Notes: a model not told the origin generated them from the letters alone. A stretch of DNA of 8,736 nt from Chloroflexota bacterium (GCA_013695255.1 JACDAV010000184.1:1-8736); one strand, 5' to 3'; numbered from the stretch's first letter, positions 1 to 6,470 are shown. A program made the numbers and translations.

Positions 1-37
1 GCGGCGCCCCCAGAACAACTCCAGGCCGCTCGGCCCT

Positions 38-907
38 CTACGCCGCCTCGGTGAACCGCCCCAGCCGCCGGAAACGCTGCCGCCGCTGCGCCAGCAGTTC
101 GGCGCGATCGAGACCCCGGAGCCCGTCGAACGCCGACGTCACCGCCGCCTTCACGGCCGCCACCGCGCCCGCGGGGTCCTTGTGGGCACCGCCGATGGGC
201 TCCGCCACGATCTCGTCGACCACACCCTGTTCGAGGAGGTCGGGCGCCGTGAGGCGGAGTGCTTCGGCCGCCTGCGGCGCTGCGGCGGCGTCGCGCCACC
301 TGATCGCCGCGCACGACTCGGGGCTGATCACCGAGTAGACCGCGTTCTCGAGCGCGATCACCACGTCGCCGCAGGCGATCGCGAGCGCACCGCCGGACCC
401 GCCCTCGCCCGTGATGACGGACACGATCGGGGTGCGCAGCCGGGTCATCAGCCCGATGGACCGCGCGATCGCGTCGGCGATCCCGCGCTCCTCGGACTCG
501 GGCCCCGGATGGGCCCCCGGGACGTCGACGAACGAGACGACCGGGAGCCCGAACCGCTCGGCGAGCTCCATCACCCGCATCGCCTTGCGGTAGCCCTCCG
601 GGTGCGGCATCCCGAAGTTGCGCCGGATGTTCTCCTCGGTGTCGGCGCCCTTCTGTTGGCCGACGACAGCAACCCGCCGGTCCCCGATCCGGGCGAAGCC
701 GGCGACGACCGCCGGGTCGTCCCCGAAGCCGCGGTCGCCGTGCAGCTCGACCCACTCGTCGGCCAGCTCGGCGACCAGCTCGAGCGTTCTCGGGCGGCGG
801 AGGTTGCGGGCCAGCTGGACGCGGGCCCAGACCGCCGCCGTCGGGTCGGCGTCCGCCTCGACGGGCGACGGCATCAGCGGCCCGTTGGCGAGCTGCGGGT
901 CAAGCAC
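38..907 (-). CDS. accA: Acetyl-CoA carboxylase carboxyltransferase subunit alpha
   Basis: AccA pairs with AccD to form the carboxyltransferase that moves CO2 from biotin-carboxyl carrier protein to acetyl-CoA, making malonyl-CoA for fatty-acid synthesis in the cytoplasm. Residues counted from the GTG start show the family's string of motifs: ELHGDRGFG (54-62), QKG near 85, RRNFGMPHPEGYRKA (95-109), VDVPGAHPG (127-135), the oxyanion-hole loop GEGGSGGAL (167-175), YSVISPE (191-197) and GGAH (239-242). The protein is 289 residues, slightly shorter than the roughly 320 of E. coli AccA because the N-terminal arm is reduced. I chose GTG at 907 because GGAG lies 7 bases upstream and the start overlaps the accD stop (GTGCTTGA). 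ATG at 874 (278 residues) is the alternative but has no ribosome-binding site. The frame stays open further upstream inside accD, but that is a shadow. It is the last gene of the left operon visible here. Confidence 0.96.
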   Translation of the reverse strand: MLDPQLANGPLMPSPVEADADPTAAVWARVQLARNLRRPRTLELVAELADEWVELHGDRGFGDDPAVVAGFARIGDRRVAVVGQQKGADTEENIRRNFGMPHPEGYRKAMRVMELAERFGLPVVSFVDVPGAHPGPESEERGIADAIARSIGLMTRLRTPIVSVITGEGGSGGALAIACGDVVIALENAVYSVISPESCAAIRWRDAAAAPQAAEALRLTAPDLLEQGVVDEIVAEPIGGAHKDPAGAVAAVKAAVTSAFDGLRGLDRAELLAQRRQRFRRLGRFTEAA

Positions 908-1979
908 GTCCGGTCTCCGCCTCGTCGGGCCGGCGTGTCGGGGTCGGGCGGGCGGCGGACGGCGCGGCCGCAGCGGGTCCGGTCGCAGCTGGCCGAGCCT
1001 GGGACACTGGGCCCTGGACATCGGGCCGGTGGCCGTTGGACTCGTCGTCGGGTTCGGGGATCACCCGGTCGGCGAGCGCCGACAGGAAGGAGAGCGGGCG
1101 AAACGCCGGCAGCATCAGTGCGTCCATCGCCTCGCCGGGGACGGCGATGCTGGCGGGCGTGAGATACCGCAGCAGGGCGGACAGCTCGTCCCGGAGACCC
1201 GCGCGGGTCACGATGCGGTCGACGAACCCATGCTCGAACAGGAACTCCGAGCGCTGGAAGCCCGGCGGCAGCTCCTGGCTGATCGTCCCGGCCGCCACGC
1301 GGGCTCCGGCGAAGCCGATCAGCGCGTTGGGCTCGGCGACGTTGACGTCGCCGAGGACGGCGTACGAGGCGAACACCCCGCCGGTCGTCGGGTCGCTCAT
1401 GACGCTGAGGAACGGCACCCGGCCGGCCTTGAGGCGCTCGAGGGCCGCCACGGTCTTGGCCAGCTGCATCAGGGCGAGCGTGCCCTCCTGCATCCGCGCA
1501 CCGCCCGAGGCGGAGACGACCACGAGCGGCAGCCGCTCGGCGAGCGCCGCTTCCGCGGCGCGAGTCACCTTCTCGCCGACGACACTGCCCATCGAGCCAC
1601 CCATGAACCCGAAGTCCATGACGCAGATGGCGACCGGCCGGCCGTCGATCGCCCCGGTGCCCCAGACGGCGGCATCGCGCATCCCGGTCGCGACCTGCGC
1701 GGCCGCCACCCGGTCCGGGTATGGCTTCTGGTCCACGAACCCGAGGGGGTCGACCGACTGGAGACCGGCGTCGCGCTCCCGGAACGTGTCGCGGTCGAGG
1801 AGCTGCTCGAGACGCATCGCCGCGGAGAGGCGGAAGTGGTGGCCGCAGGTCGGACAGACGCGCATGACCTTGTCGAGCTGCTTGTTGAAGAGCATCTCGG
1901 CGCACGATGGGCACTTCGTCCACAGGTCCGGCGGGTACGACTCGCGACGCGAGCGGAAGGAGGGCAGCTTGATCGGCAT
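900..1979 (-). CDS. accD: Acetyl-CoA carboxylase carboxyltransferase subunit beta
   Basis: AccD is the zinc-binding half of the acetyl-CoA carboxylase carboxyltransferase and works with AccA, encoded directly downstream. Of 359 residues, the N-terminus carries a four-cysteine zinc ribbon, CPSC (23-26) and CPTC (42-45), as in bacterial AccD. The crotonase-fold core follows: MDFGFMGGSMGSVVGEK (121-137), SASGGARMQEGTLALMQ (156-172), SDPTTGGVFASYAVLGD (195-211), AEPNALIGFAGARV (215-228) and LPPGFQRSEFL (237-247). All align readily with E. coli AccD from memory. From about residue 305 there is a Pro/Ala/Arg-rich tail of some 50 residues that looks disordered and is absent from the core family. The ATG at 1979 shares one base with the upstream stop (TGATG), so translation is probably coupled; a weak GGGGG lies 8 bases upstream. 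A longer frame reaching 2069 is an overlap artefact. The carrier protein and biotin carboxylase genes are not in this window. Confidence 0.97.
   Translation of the reverse strand: MPIKLPSFRSRRESYPPDLWTKCPSCAEMLFNKQLDKVMRVCPTCGHHFRLSAAMRLEQLLDRDTFRERDAGLQSVDPLGFVDQKPYPDRVAAAQVATGMRDAAVWGTGAIDGRPVAICVMDFGFMGGSMGSVVGEKVTRAAEAALAERLPLVVVSASGGARMQEGTLALMQLAKTVAALERLKAGRVPFLSVMSDPTTGGVFASYAVLGDVNVAEPNALIGFAGARVAAGTISQELPPGFQRSEFLFEHGFVDRIVTRAGLRDELSALLRYLTPASIAVPGEAMDALMLPAFRPLSFLSALADRVIPEPDDESNGHRPDVQGPVSQARPAATGPAAAAPSAARPTPTRRPDEAETGRA
908..918 (-). promoter_or_regulatory. Ribosome-binding site of accA
   Basis: On the minus strand GGAG occupies 918-915, followed by a 7-base spacer and GTG at 907. 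It lies inside the last codons of accD. It decides the GTG start over the downstream ATG at 874, which lacks such a site. Confidence 0.6.
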
Positions 1980-2536
1980 CAGGACAGCCCCCGGACGAGG
2001 CGCGCCTGCCGCGCGGCCCGGACGGCGCGCGCCATCGGTGAGCGGGGCGCGGGCCGCGACCGCCGCCATGCGACCCAGGCGGCCCCGGCGAGGGCCGCGG
2101 ACGTCAGGGCGCCGCCGACGAGGAGCGGGCGGACATGGCGCGGGTCGACCGGATCCAGCGGGTCCATGGCTTCACTCCGCCCGGTTCGATGCGCGTCCTG
2201 GTCGCCCTCGACCTTCGCCAGGTGAGGGTCGACCGCCGGTCGGCGGCTGAATGCCCGTGGTGCGGAGGTCTGGCTGCCGCCCGCTGCGGCCCGCCAGCGC
2301 ATCGCGCGCGCCGCCTCGCCGAGCCGAGCCGCCAGCCGGTCCTCGAAGCGGAAGGAGGGATGGACCCGGACGAGATCGCGCGCCAGCCGGGTGGCCGCGA
2401 GGCGGATGGCCGGATCCAGCTCCGCCCCGGACGGCACGTCCGTCGCCCTCCGCTCGGCTGCCGCCAGCAGCGCGTCCAGGTAGCGATCCGTGCGAAGCGC
2501 CTCGACGTCCGGCACCTCGCGGTCACCGAAGGTCAT
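1979..2536 (-). CDS. Sigma-factor-linked single-pass membrane protein, unknown function
   Basis: I do not recognise this 185-residue protein by name. Residues 10-82 form a charged, helical domain with a conserved-looking HPSFRFEDRLAARL stretch (59-72). Residues 85-125 are a low-complexity linker. Residues 137-157 (PLLVGGALTSAALAGAAWVAW) make one clear membrane segment, followed by a strongly basic tail. Its ATG at 2536 overlaps the sigma-factor stop (ATGA), and GGGGA lies 6 bases upstream. This position directly after an ECF sigma gene is where membrane anti-sigma factors usually sit, so an anti-sigma role is a fair inference. However, it has no cysteine and so cannot be a classical zinc-binding (HxxxCxxC) anti-sigma factor. 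The basic C-terminal tail predicts that end to be cytoplasmic, which is awkward for an N-terminal cytoplasmic sigma-binding domain. An internal ATG at 2167 (Met124) has a better ribosome-binding site and would yield a separate 62-residue membrane protein. Function is uncertain; that the region is coding is fairly sure. Confidence 0.7.
   Translation of the reverse strand: MTFGDREVPDVEALRTDRYLDALLAAAERRATDVPSGAELDPAIRLAATRLARDLVRVHPSFRFEDRLAARLGEAARAMRWRAAAGGSQTSAPRAFSRRPAVDPHLAKVEGDQDAHRTGRSEAMDPLDPVDPRHVRPLLVGGALTSAALAGAAWVAWRRSRPAPRSPMARAVRAARQARLVRGLS
2168..2182 (-). promoter_or_regulatory. Internal ribosome-binding site before ATG 2167
   Basis: GGGCGGAG runs from 2182 to 2175 on the minus strand, and its GGAG is 7 bases from the in-frame ATG at 2167. 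This is one of the two best Shine-Dalgarno matches in the left operon. Initiation here would produce a 62-residue protein consisting of a short acidic N-terminus, the membrane segment and the basic tail. Confidence 0.45.
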
Positions 2537-3159
2537 CCTCGATCCCCGCTCAGCTCGCCGCCGATCGACCGGAGCGCGCGATGCAGCAGCACGCGCACGG
2601 CTCCCTCGGATCGTCCCAGGACACCCGCGATCTCGGGCGTCGACATCTCCTCGACGAAGCGCAGGACGAGCACGCGCCGCCGGTCGGCCGGCAGCCGCCC
2701 GATCGCCCGCCACGCGGCCGTCACCTCGTCCCTGCGGACGGCCTCAGCCTCCACGTTCGTGCCGCTCGCCAGCAGCCCCGCGGCCTCGAGGGGTGCGACC
2801 GGGTGGCGGCGGCGCCCGCGGCGCTGGTTGGCCACCACGTTGCGCGCGATCCGGAACAGCCAGACCCGGAACGTGGACGCGCCGTCGCCATCCTCCGGGC
2901 GCGCGCGCTCCTCGAACCGGTGGAGGTTGCCGAGCGCGTCGAGAAACGTGCGCTCCGTGGCGTCCTCGGCATCGTGATGGTCGCCAAGCTCGTAGTACGC
3001 GTAGCTGTACACCTGGGCGAGGTACCTGCGATAGAGCGCCTCGAAGCGCTCGGGGTCGCGACGGGCCGCCTCCACGAGCGGACGGTCCCGGTCCAGCCGG
3101 GTCACCGTCGCGCCACGCGCTGCCGTGCCGCCTTCCCTTCCAAACACCGGCCGGGCCAT
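2533..3159 (-). CDS. ECF-type RNA polymerase sigma factor
   Basis: This 208-residue protein has the two-domain layout of extracytoplasmic-function (group 4) sigma factors, which direct RNA polymerase to a specific promoter set. Region 2 spans about residues 27-119, with FEALYRRYLAQVYSYAYYELG (39-59), the DAEDATERTFLDAL stretch (63-76) and the FRVWLFRIARNVVANQRR segment (97-114). An acidic insert (RPEDGDGA, 87-94) sits within it. Region 4 spans about 148-199, with LPADRRRVLVLRFVEEMSTPEIAGVLG as the start of the helix-turn-helix and SEGAVRVLLHRAL (184-196) as the recognition helix. There is no region 1.1 or region 3. The ATG at 3159 follows the birA stop after 4 bases, and the 3' end overlaps the membrane-protein gene by ATGA, so it is embedded in the operon. 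No autoregulated promoter can be seen in front of it. Family membership is clear; its target promoters and signal are unknown. Confidence 0.93.
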   Translation of the reverse strand: MARPVFGREGGTAARGATVTRLDRDRPLVEAARRDPERFEALYRRYLAQVYSYAYYELGDHHDAEDATERTFLDALGNLHRFEERARPEDGDGASTFRVWLFRIARNVVANQRRGRRRHPVAPLEAAGLLASGTNVEAEAVRRDEVTAAWRAIGRLPADRRRVLVLRFVEEMSTPEIAGVLGRSEGAVRVLLHRALRSIGGELSGDRG

Positions 3160-3163
3160 CCCG

Positions 3164-4042
3164 TTACACCCCGGCCCCGGCGGCGGCCGGCAGACGCAGG
3201 TGGCGGATCTCGCCGACGACCACGGTCCGCTCGCCGCCCTGACCGTCCTCGACCACCAGCCCGCCCGACGCTGCGTCCACGCCGAGCGCCCGCAGGCGCT
3301 CGCTCGACCCGTCCGGGAGCACCAGGTCGACGGTGCGGCCGGTCGTCACCTGGCGGGCGTTCCAGTCGGCGAGATCGAAGCGACCGGCGCGCAGCGCCCC
3401 GACGCGGACCTCGAGGCGACCCAGGAACCCGTCGAGGAGCATGGCCAGGTCGACCGGCCGCCCCCGGGACGCCTCGTGGAGCGACGTCATCCCGCCGGCA
3501 AGCTCGGCCGGGAAGTCCTGGTGGCGCCAGCCGGCGTTGATCCCCAGCCCGACGACGAGCCGCGGGTCCGGCCCGCCCAGCCCGTCGCTCTCACCGAGCA
3601 CCCCGGCCAGCTTGAGCACGGCCGTGTCGACACCCGACGCTGGACCCTCCGAGGGCGAAGGCGACGCCCCCGCGAGCCATTCGCCCGAGGATTCGGCCGC
3701 CTCCACGACCAAGTCGTTCGGCCACTTGAGCCGGATCGTGCCGTCCGGCAGTCCCGCCGCCTCCTCGGCGGCATCGGCCATGGCGAGGCTGACCGTGGCC
3801 GGGATCCGCCACGCGCGCTCCGGCGGCAGCCAGCCGGGTCGGAAGCCGAGCGACAGGAGCAGGGCGGCACCCGGTGGGGCGACCCACGTCCGGCCGGATC
3901 GGCCGCGACCCGCCGTCTGCTCGTCCGCCACGGCGAGGCAGACCTCCGGCACGCCATCGGCAAGCCAGCCGCGGACGATGTCGTTCGTCGATCCGACCGA
4001 GTCGAACCGCTCCTGCCGCGAGAGGAACGCCGCTTCGATCAC
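3164..4042 (-). CDS. birA: Biotin--[acetyl-CoA-carboxylase] ligase, HTH-less
   Basis: The enzyme activates biotin with ATP to biotinyl-AMP and transfers it to the lysine of biotin-carrier proteins such as AccB, the carrier needed by the AccD/AccA pair in the same operon. Visible motifs in 292 residues are GSTN (17-20), the biotin/adenylate loop [13 protein letters not shown] (41-53), LKWPNDL (105-111), KLAGVLGE (144-151) and GLGIN (165-169). A C-terminal small beta-barrel domain follows (about 235-284), as in BirA. It begins directly with the catalytic domain, so it lacks the winged helix-turn-helix of E. coli BirA and should not act as a repressor (class I type). Between KWPND and KLAG lies an extra segment of about 30 residues (113-142, rich in Ser, Glu, Gly and Pro) not expected in the core. 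The GTG at 4042 overlaps the lysC stop by four bases (GTGA); the frame is open further upstream, but only as a shadow of lysC. Confidence 0.94.
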   Translation of the reverse strand: MIEAAFLSRQERFDSVGSTNDIVRGWLADGVPEVCLAVADEQTAGRGRSGRTWVAPPGAALLLSLGFRPGWLPPERAWRIPATVSLAMADAAEEAAGLPDGTIRLKWPNDLVVEAAESSGEWLAGASPSPSEGPASGVDTAVLKLAGVLGESDGLGGPDPRLVVGLGINAGWRHQDFPAELAGGMTSLHEASRGRPVDLAMLLDGFLGRLEVRVGALRAGRFDLADWNARQVTTGRTVDLVLPDGSSERLRALGVDAASGGLVVEDGQGGERTVVVGEIRHLRLPAAAGAGV

Positions 4043-5325
4043 GCGCCTCGGCCAGCCGCGGCGGCCGGCGCTTCCCCGCTCTCGGCGCTCTCCGGTCGCT
4101 CGAGCTCGAAGGCGTCGTGCAGCGCTCGAACGGCGGTCTCGAGCGCGTCCTCGGCGATGATCGTCGTGATCCGGATCTCGGAGGTCGAGATCATCTCGAT
4201 GTTGACCCCGGCGTCCGCCAGGGTCGCGAACATGCGTGCCGCGTAGCCCGGGGTGTTGTGGATCCCGGCCCCCACGATCGAGACCTTGGCGACGGCGGAG
4301 TCGGTGGTCATCTCGCGGAAGCCCAGCTCGCGGACGAGGGGCTCGAGGACCCGCTTCGCTCTGGCCAGCTCGACCCGCGGGATGGTGAACGACAGGTCCG
4401 TCGCGCCGCCGTGGCCGATGTTCTGGACGATCATGTCGACGTTGATCCCGGCCTCCGCCAGCGGCTGGAAGACGTGCGCCGCCACCCCCGGCCGGTCGGG
4501 CACCTCGACCAGCGTGATCTTGGCCACGTTGCGATCGTGGGCGAGGCCACGAACCTTGTTCCGCTGCTCCACGAGGGGGTCCTCCGTGATCATCGTTCCG
4601 GGCGCGTCCTCGAACGAGCTGAGGACCTCGATCGCGACGCCGTTCACCCAGCCGAGCTCGACGGCGCGGGTCTGCATCACCTGGGCGCCCTGGTTGGCGA
4701 GCTCCAGCATCTCCTCCGGTCCGATGATCCGCAGCTGGCGGGCGCCGGGCACGAGCCGGGGATCCGCGGTGTAGATCCCGCGCACGTCGGTGAAGATCTG
4801 GCAGCGATCGGCGCCGAGCCGGGCGGCGAGCGCCACCGCGGTCGTGTCCGAGCCGCCGCGGCCCAGCGTCGTGGTCTCGTGCCGGTCCGCGGCGCTCGCG
4901 CTGACACCCTGGAAGCCGGCCACGATGACGACCCTGCCCTGATCGAGCTCGTCGCGGACGCGCCGCGGGTCCACGTTTGCGATCCGGGCCCTGCCATGAC
5001 GACCGTCCGTGCTGATCCCGGCCTGCGCGCCGGTCAGGCTGATCGCCGAGATGCCCAGCGCGTGGAGGGCCATCGAGACCAGGGTGGCGCTCTGATGCTC
5101 GCCGGTCGCCAGGAGCATGTCCAGCTCCCGCTCGTCCGGCTCGTCCGTCACCGCGCCGGCGAGAGCGAGCAGCTCGTCCGTCGTGTCGCCCATCGCGGAC
5201 ACGACGACGACCAGCCGCGACCCCGCCGCGCGCTCGCGGGCGATCCGTCGTGCCACGCGACGGATGCGGTCGGCGTCGGCCAGCGAGGAGCCGCCGAACT
5301 TCTGCACGACGAGGGAATCGGCCAT
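4039..5325 (-). CDS. lysC: Aspartate kinase
   Basis: This enzyme phosphorylates aspartate to 4-aspartyl phosphate, the first step toward lysine, threonine, methionine and diaminopimelate. The 428 residues match the monofunctional aspartokinase type: KFGGSSL (9-15), [13 protein letters not shown] (41-53), a GEHQSA segment (75-80), SLTGAQAGI (96-104), GFQG (137-140), [16 protein letters not shown] (152-167) and the nucleotide-site stretch [13 protein letters not shown] (178-190). Two C-terminal ACT domains (about 266-335 and 346-410) imply feedback control by end-product amino acids; which ones cannot be read here. The last 18 residues are an Ala/Gly/Glu tail. ATG 5325 directly precedes the KFGG core, has no Shine-Dalgarno and lies 9 bases from a -10-like box, so it is probably leaderless. 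The gene heads the six-gene operon. Met245, just before the ACT region, is where the beta subunit of B. subtilis aspartokinase II starts; an internal start here is possible but unproven. Confidence 0.97.
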   Translation of the reverse strand: MADSLVVQKFGGSSLADADRIRRVARRIARERAAGSRLVVVVSAMGDTTDELLALAGAVTDEPDERELDMLLATGEHQSATLVSMALHALGISAISLTGAQAGISTDGRHGRARIANVDPRRVRDELDQGRVVIVAGFQGVSASAADRHETTTLGRGGSDTTAVALAARLGADRCQIFTDVRGIYTADPRLVPGARQLRIIGPEEMLELANQGAQVMQTRAVELGWVNGVAIEVLSSFEDAPGTMITEDPLVEQRNKVRGLAHDRNVAKITLVEVPDRPGVAAHVFQPLAEAGINVDMIVQNIGHGGATDLSFTIPRVELARAKRVLEPLVRELGFREMTTDSAVAKVSIVGAGIHNTPGYAARMFATLADAGVNIEMISTSEIRITTIIAEDALETAVRALHDAFELERPESAESGEAPAAAAGRGA

Positions 5326-5334
5326 CGTCGGCGG

Positions 5335-5340
5335 ATTCTA
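5335..5340 (-). promoter_or_regulatory. Putative -10 box for lysC operon
   Basis: On the minus strand the hexamer is TAGAAT, one mismatch from TATAAT, and 9 bases separate it from the lysC ATG. Normal spacing would put the transcript start at or within a few bases of the ATG, that is, a leaderless or nearly leaderless mRNA. This fits the lack of a Shine-Dalgarno. No convincing -35 box is seen 16-18 bases upstream. Confidence 0.5.
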
Positions 5341-5377
5341 GCAGCGGGTCCGGAGCGTTCCGGGGGAGGGGGTGCCG

Positions 5378-5387
5378 GCAACGTTGC
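5378..5387. promoter_or_regulatory. Palindrome GCAACGTTGC, possible operator
   Basis: A perfect 10-base inverted repeat with a central CG lies about midway between the two divergent start codons. Its AACGTT core resembles the operator style of LacI/GalR-family regulators. No regulator gene is present in the window, and in a GC-rich genome a single 10-base palindrome may be chance. Confidence 0.3.
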
Positions 5388-5419
5388 AGTTCGGCGTCGG
5401 TCGGCCGGCCCGGGTGCCG

Positions 5420-5425
5420 TACGAT
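5420..5425 (+). promoter_or_regulatory. Putative -10 box for hydrolase gene
   Basis: TACGAT fits the TAnnnT pattern common in GC-rich bacteria and lies 8 bases upstream of the ATG at 5434. As with lysC there is no Shine-Dalgarno, so a leaderless transcript is likely. No clear -35 hexamer was found. Confidence 0.4.
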
Positions 5426-5433
5426 GGCCGCCC

Positions 5434-6213
5434 ATGTGCCACGACCCGGACAGCCACCCCCCGATCGCACCGATCGCCGGCGGCTCGCTGGACGGCCGCT
5501 CGCTCACCGTCGCGGGTGCGGATGGAAACCGCTTCCGGGCGTTCCGGGCCCGTCCGGCGGACCCGACCGGCGCCGCCGTTGTAATCCTGCCCGATGTCCG
5601 CGGCCTCCATCCGTTCTACGAGGAGCTCGCTTCGCGGTTCGCCGAGCAGGGCATCGACGCGCTGGCGATCGACTGGTTCGGGCGAACCGCGGGCACCGAG
5701 CCGCGCGACGCCGACTGGCAGCACATGCCCCACGTCGAGCAGGCGACCTGGGAGGGCCTGCAGGCCGATATCCGCGCCGGTGCGGGTGCGCTGCGGGATG
5801 ACCCCGACGCAAACCTTCAGGCGCTCTTCACGGTCGGCTTCTGCTTCGGCGGTCGGGCTGCGTTCCTGAGCGCCACACTGGGCATCGACCTGGCCGGTGT
5901 GATCGGCTTCTACGGCTCCCTCGCGGCGAAGGGCCGGGCCGGCATGCCGTCGCCTATCGAGGTGGCGGACGACATCCGGTCGCCGGTCCTCGGGCTGTTC
6001 GGCGGGGCCGATCAGGGCATCCCCGCCTCGGACGTCGCCGCGTTCGACCGCGCCCTGGAGCGCGCCGGCGTCGACCACCGGCTGTTCACGTACCCCGGCG
6101 CCCCCCACTCCTTCTTCGACCGCAAGGCAGACGAGTTCACCGAGGCCTCCGCGGCAGCCTGGGACGAGGTGCTCGCCTTCATCCGCGAGCGGGGCGCGCA
6201 GATCGGCGCATGA
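5434..6213 (+). CDS. Dienelactone hydrolase family protein (alpha/beta hydrolase)
   Basis: This 259-residue cytoplasmic alpha/beta hydrolase belongs to the dienelactone hydrolase (carboxymethylenebutenolidase) family. The nucleophile is Cys137 in GFCFGG (135-140), the acid is Asp193 in GGADQG (190-195), and the histidine is His225 in PGAPHSFFD (221-229); these give the family's Cys-Asp-His triad. LPDVRGLHPFYEELA (52-66) replaces the usual E-containing loop near the active site, with Asp54 where a Glu often stands. The N-terminus MCHDPDSHPP is a recognisable opening for one DLH subgroup, which supports ATG 5434. The frame is open far upstream, but only antisense to lysC. No other aromatic-degradation genes are nearby, so a role in chlorocatechol breakdown should not be assumed; the substrate is unknown. 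It is divergent from lysC and overlaps the next gene by ATGA. Confidence 0.92.
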   Translation: MCHDPDSHPPIAPIAGGSLDGRSLTVAGADGNRFRAFRARPADPTGAAVVILPDVRGLHPFYEELASRFAEQGIDALAIDWFGRTAGTEPRDADWQHMPHVEQATWEGLQADIRAGAGALRDDPDANLQALFTVGFCFGGRAAFLSATLGIDLAGVIGFYGSLAAKGRAGMPSPIEVADDIRSPVLGLFGGADQGIPASDVAAFDRALERAGVDHRLFTYPGAPHSFFDRKADEFTEASAAAWDEVLAFIRERGAQIGA

Positions 6214-6470
6214 GCTTCCTGCGGCGGCTGCTCGGCGATGGCGAGCGCGAGGGCGAGGCGGCTGCGTCGGCGGACGCGGCGGCGCCAGCCTCGGACGCAG
6301 AGCTCGAGGCGGCCGAGCGGGAGTACGAGCGCGAGGTGCTGCGCGCCGAGTCGGAGCGGCTGGACGAGCTTCGCCAGCGCCAGCTGCGCTACGCGGACCG
6401 GGCCTGGAAGCCGCCGGCCCAGGGCGGTGACCGGCGGTCCGGCGACGACTCGGCTGAAGGCCGGGGGTAG
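6210..6470 (+). CDS. Small charged helical protein, unknown function
   Basis: This 86-residue protein is not recognised. It starts with MSFLRRLLGDGE, a short amphipathic basic stretch, then an Ala/Asp-rich spacer. A highly charged region (about 30-65, alternating Glu, Arg, Leu and Gln) looks like a single long helix or coiled coil, and a polar glycine-rich tail ends it. There is no membrane segment, signal peptide or cysteine. The ATG overlaps the hydrolase stop (ATGA), so it is probably translated by coupling and co-transcribed with the hydrolase. High third-position GC and the overlap support it being real. The short hydrophobic-basic N-terminus could bind membrane, but that is a guess. It ends 19 bases from the convergent thrB stop; no terminator hairpin with a T tract is visible between them. 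Confidence 0.65.
   Translation: MSFLRRLLGDGEREGEAAASADAAAPASDAELEAAEREYEREVLRAESERLDELRQRQLRYADRAWKPPAQGGDRRSGDDSAEGRG

Larger units (their letters stand above)
5326..5433. other. Divergent intergenic region between lysC and the hydrolase gene
   Basis: This 108-base stretch is the only sizeable non-coding segment in the window. It carries a -10-like box for each flanking gene, a central 10-base palindrome, and a G-rich tract (GGGGGAGGGGG, 5362-5372). It is too short for a lysine riboswitch in front of lysC, and no leader peptide or transcription terminator is visible. Confidence 0.75.

Noticed and set aside
24..35. Short hairpin GGCC-gctc-GGCC just after accA
   Set aside because: Only four base pairs in the stem and no T tract on the minus strand; not a credible terminator.
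618..3540. Several long plus-strand open frames opposite accD, the sigma factor and birA
   Set aside because: All lie antisense to genes with strong family motifs and show low-complexity Arg/Pro/Ala composition; they are GC-driven shadows.
3874..5433. Long open plus-strand frame running antisense to lysC and birA and continuing in frame into the hydrolase gene
   Set aside because: It is antisense to clear lysC and birA coding sequence, and its translation is Arg/His/Asp-rich with no domain. Stop codons are rare in all frames at this GC content; the hydrolase proper starts at 5434.
5326..5433. Lysine riboswitch or attenuator in front of lysC
   Set aside because: The region is 108 bases, shorter than a lysine riboswitch; the probable transcript start is at the ATG, and no leader peptide or terminator/antiterminator pair is visible.
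4043..5470. Minus-strand frame extending birA upstream to a 768-residue protein
   Set aside because: The upstream part overlaps all of lysC in another frame and has no recognisable domain; birA starts with the GTGA overlap at 4042.
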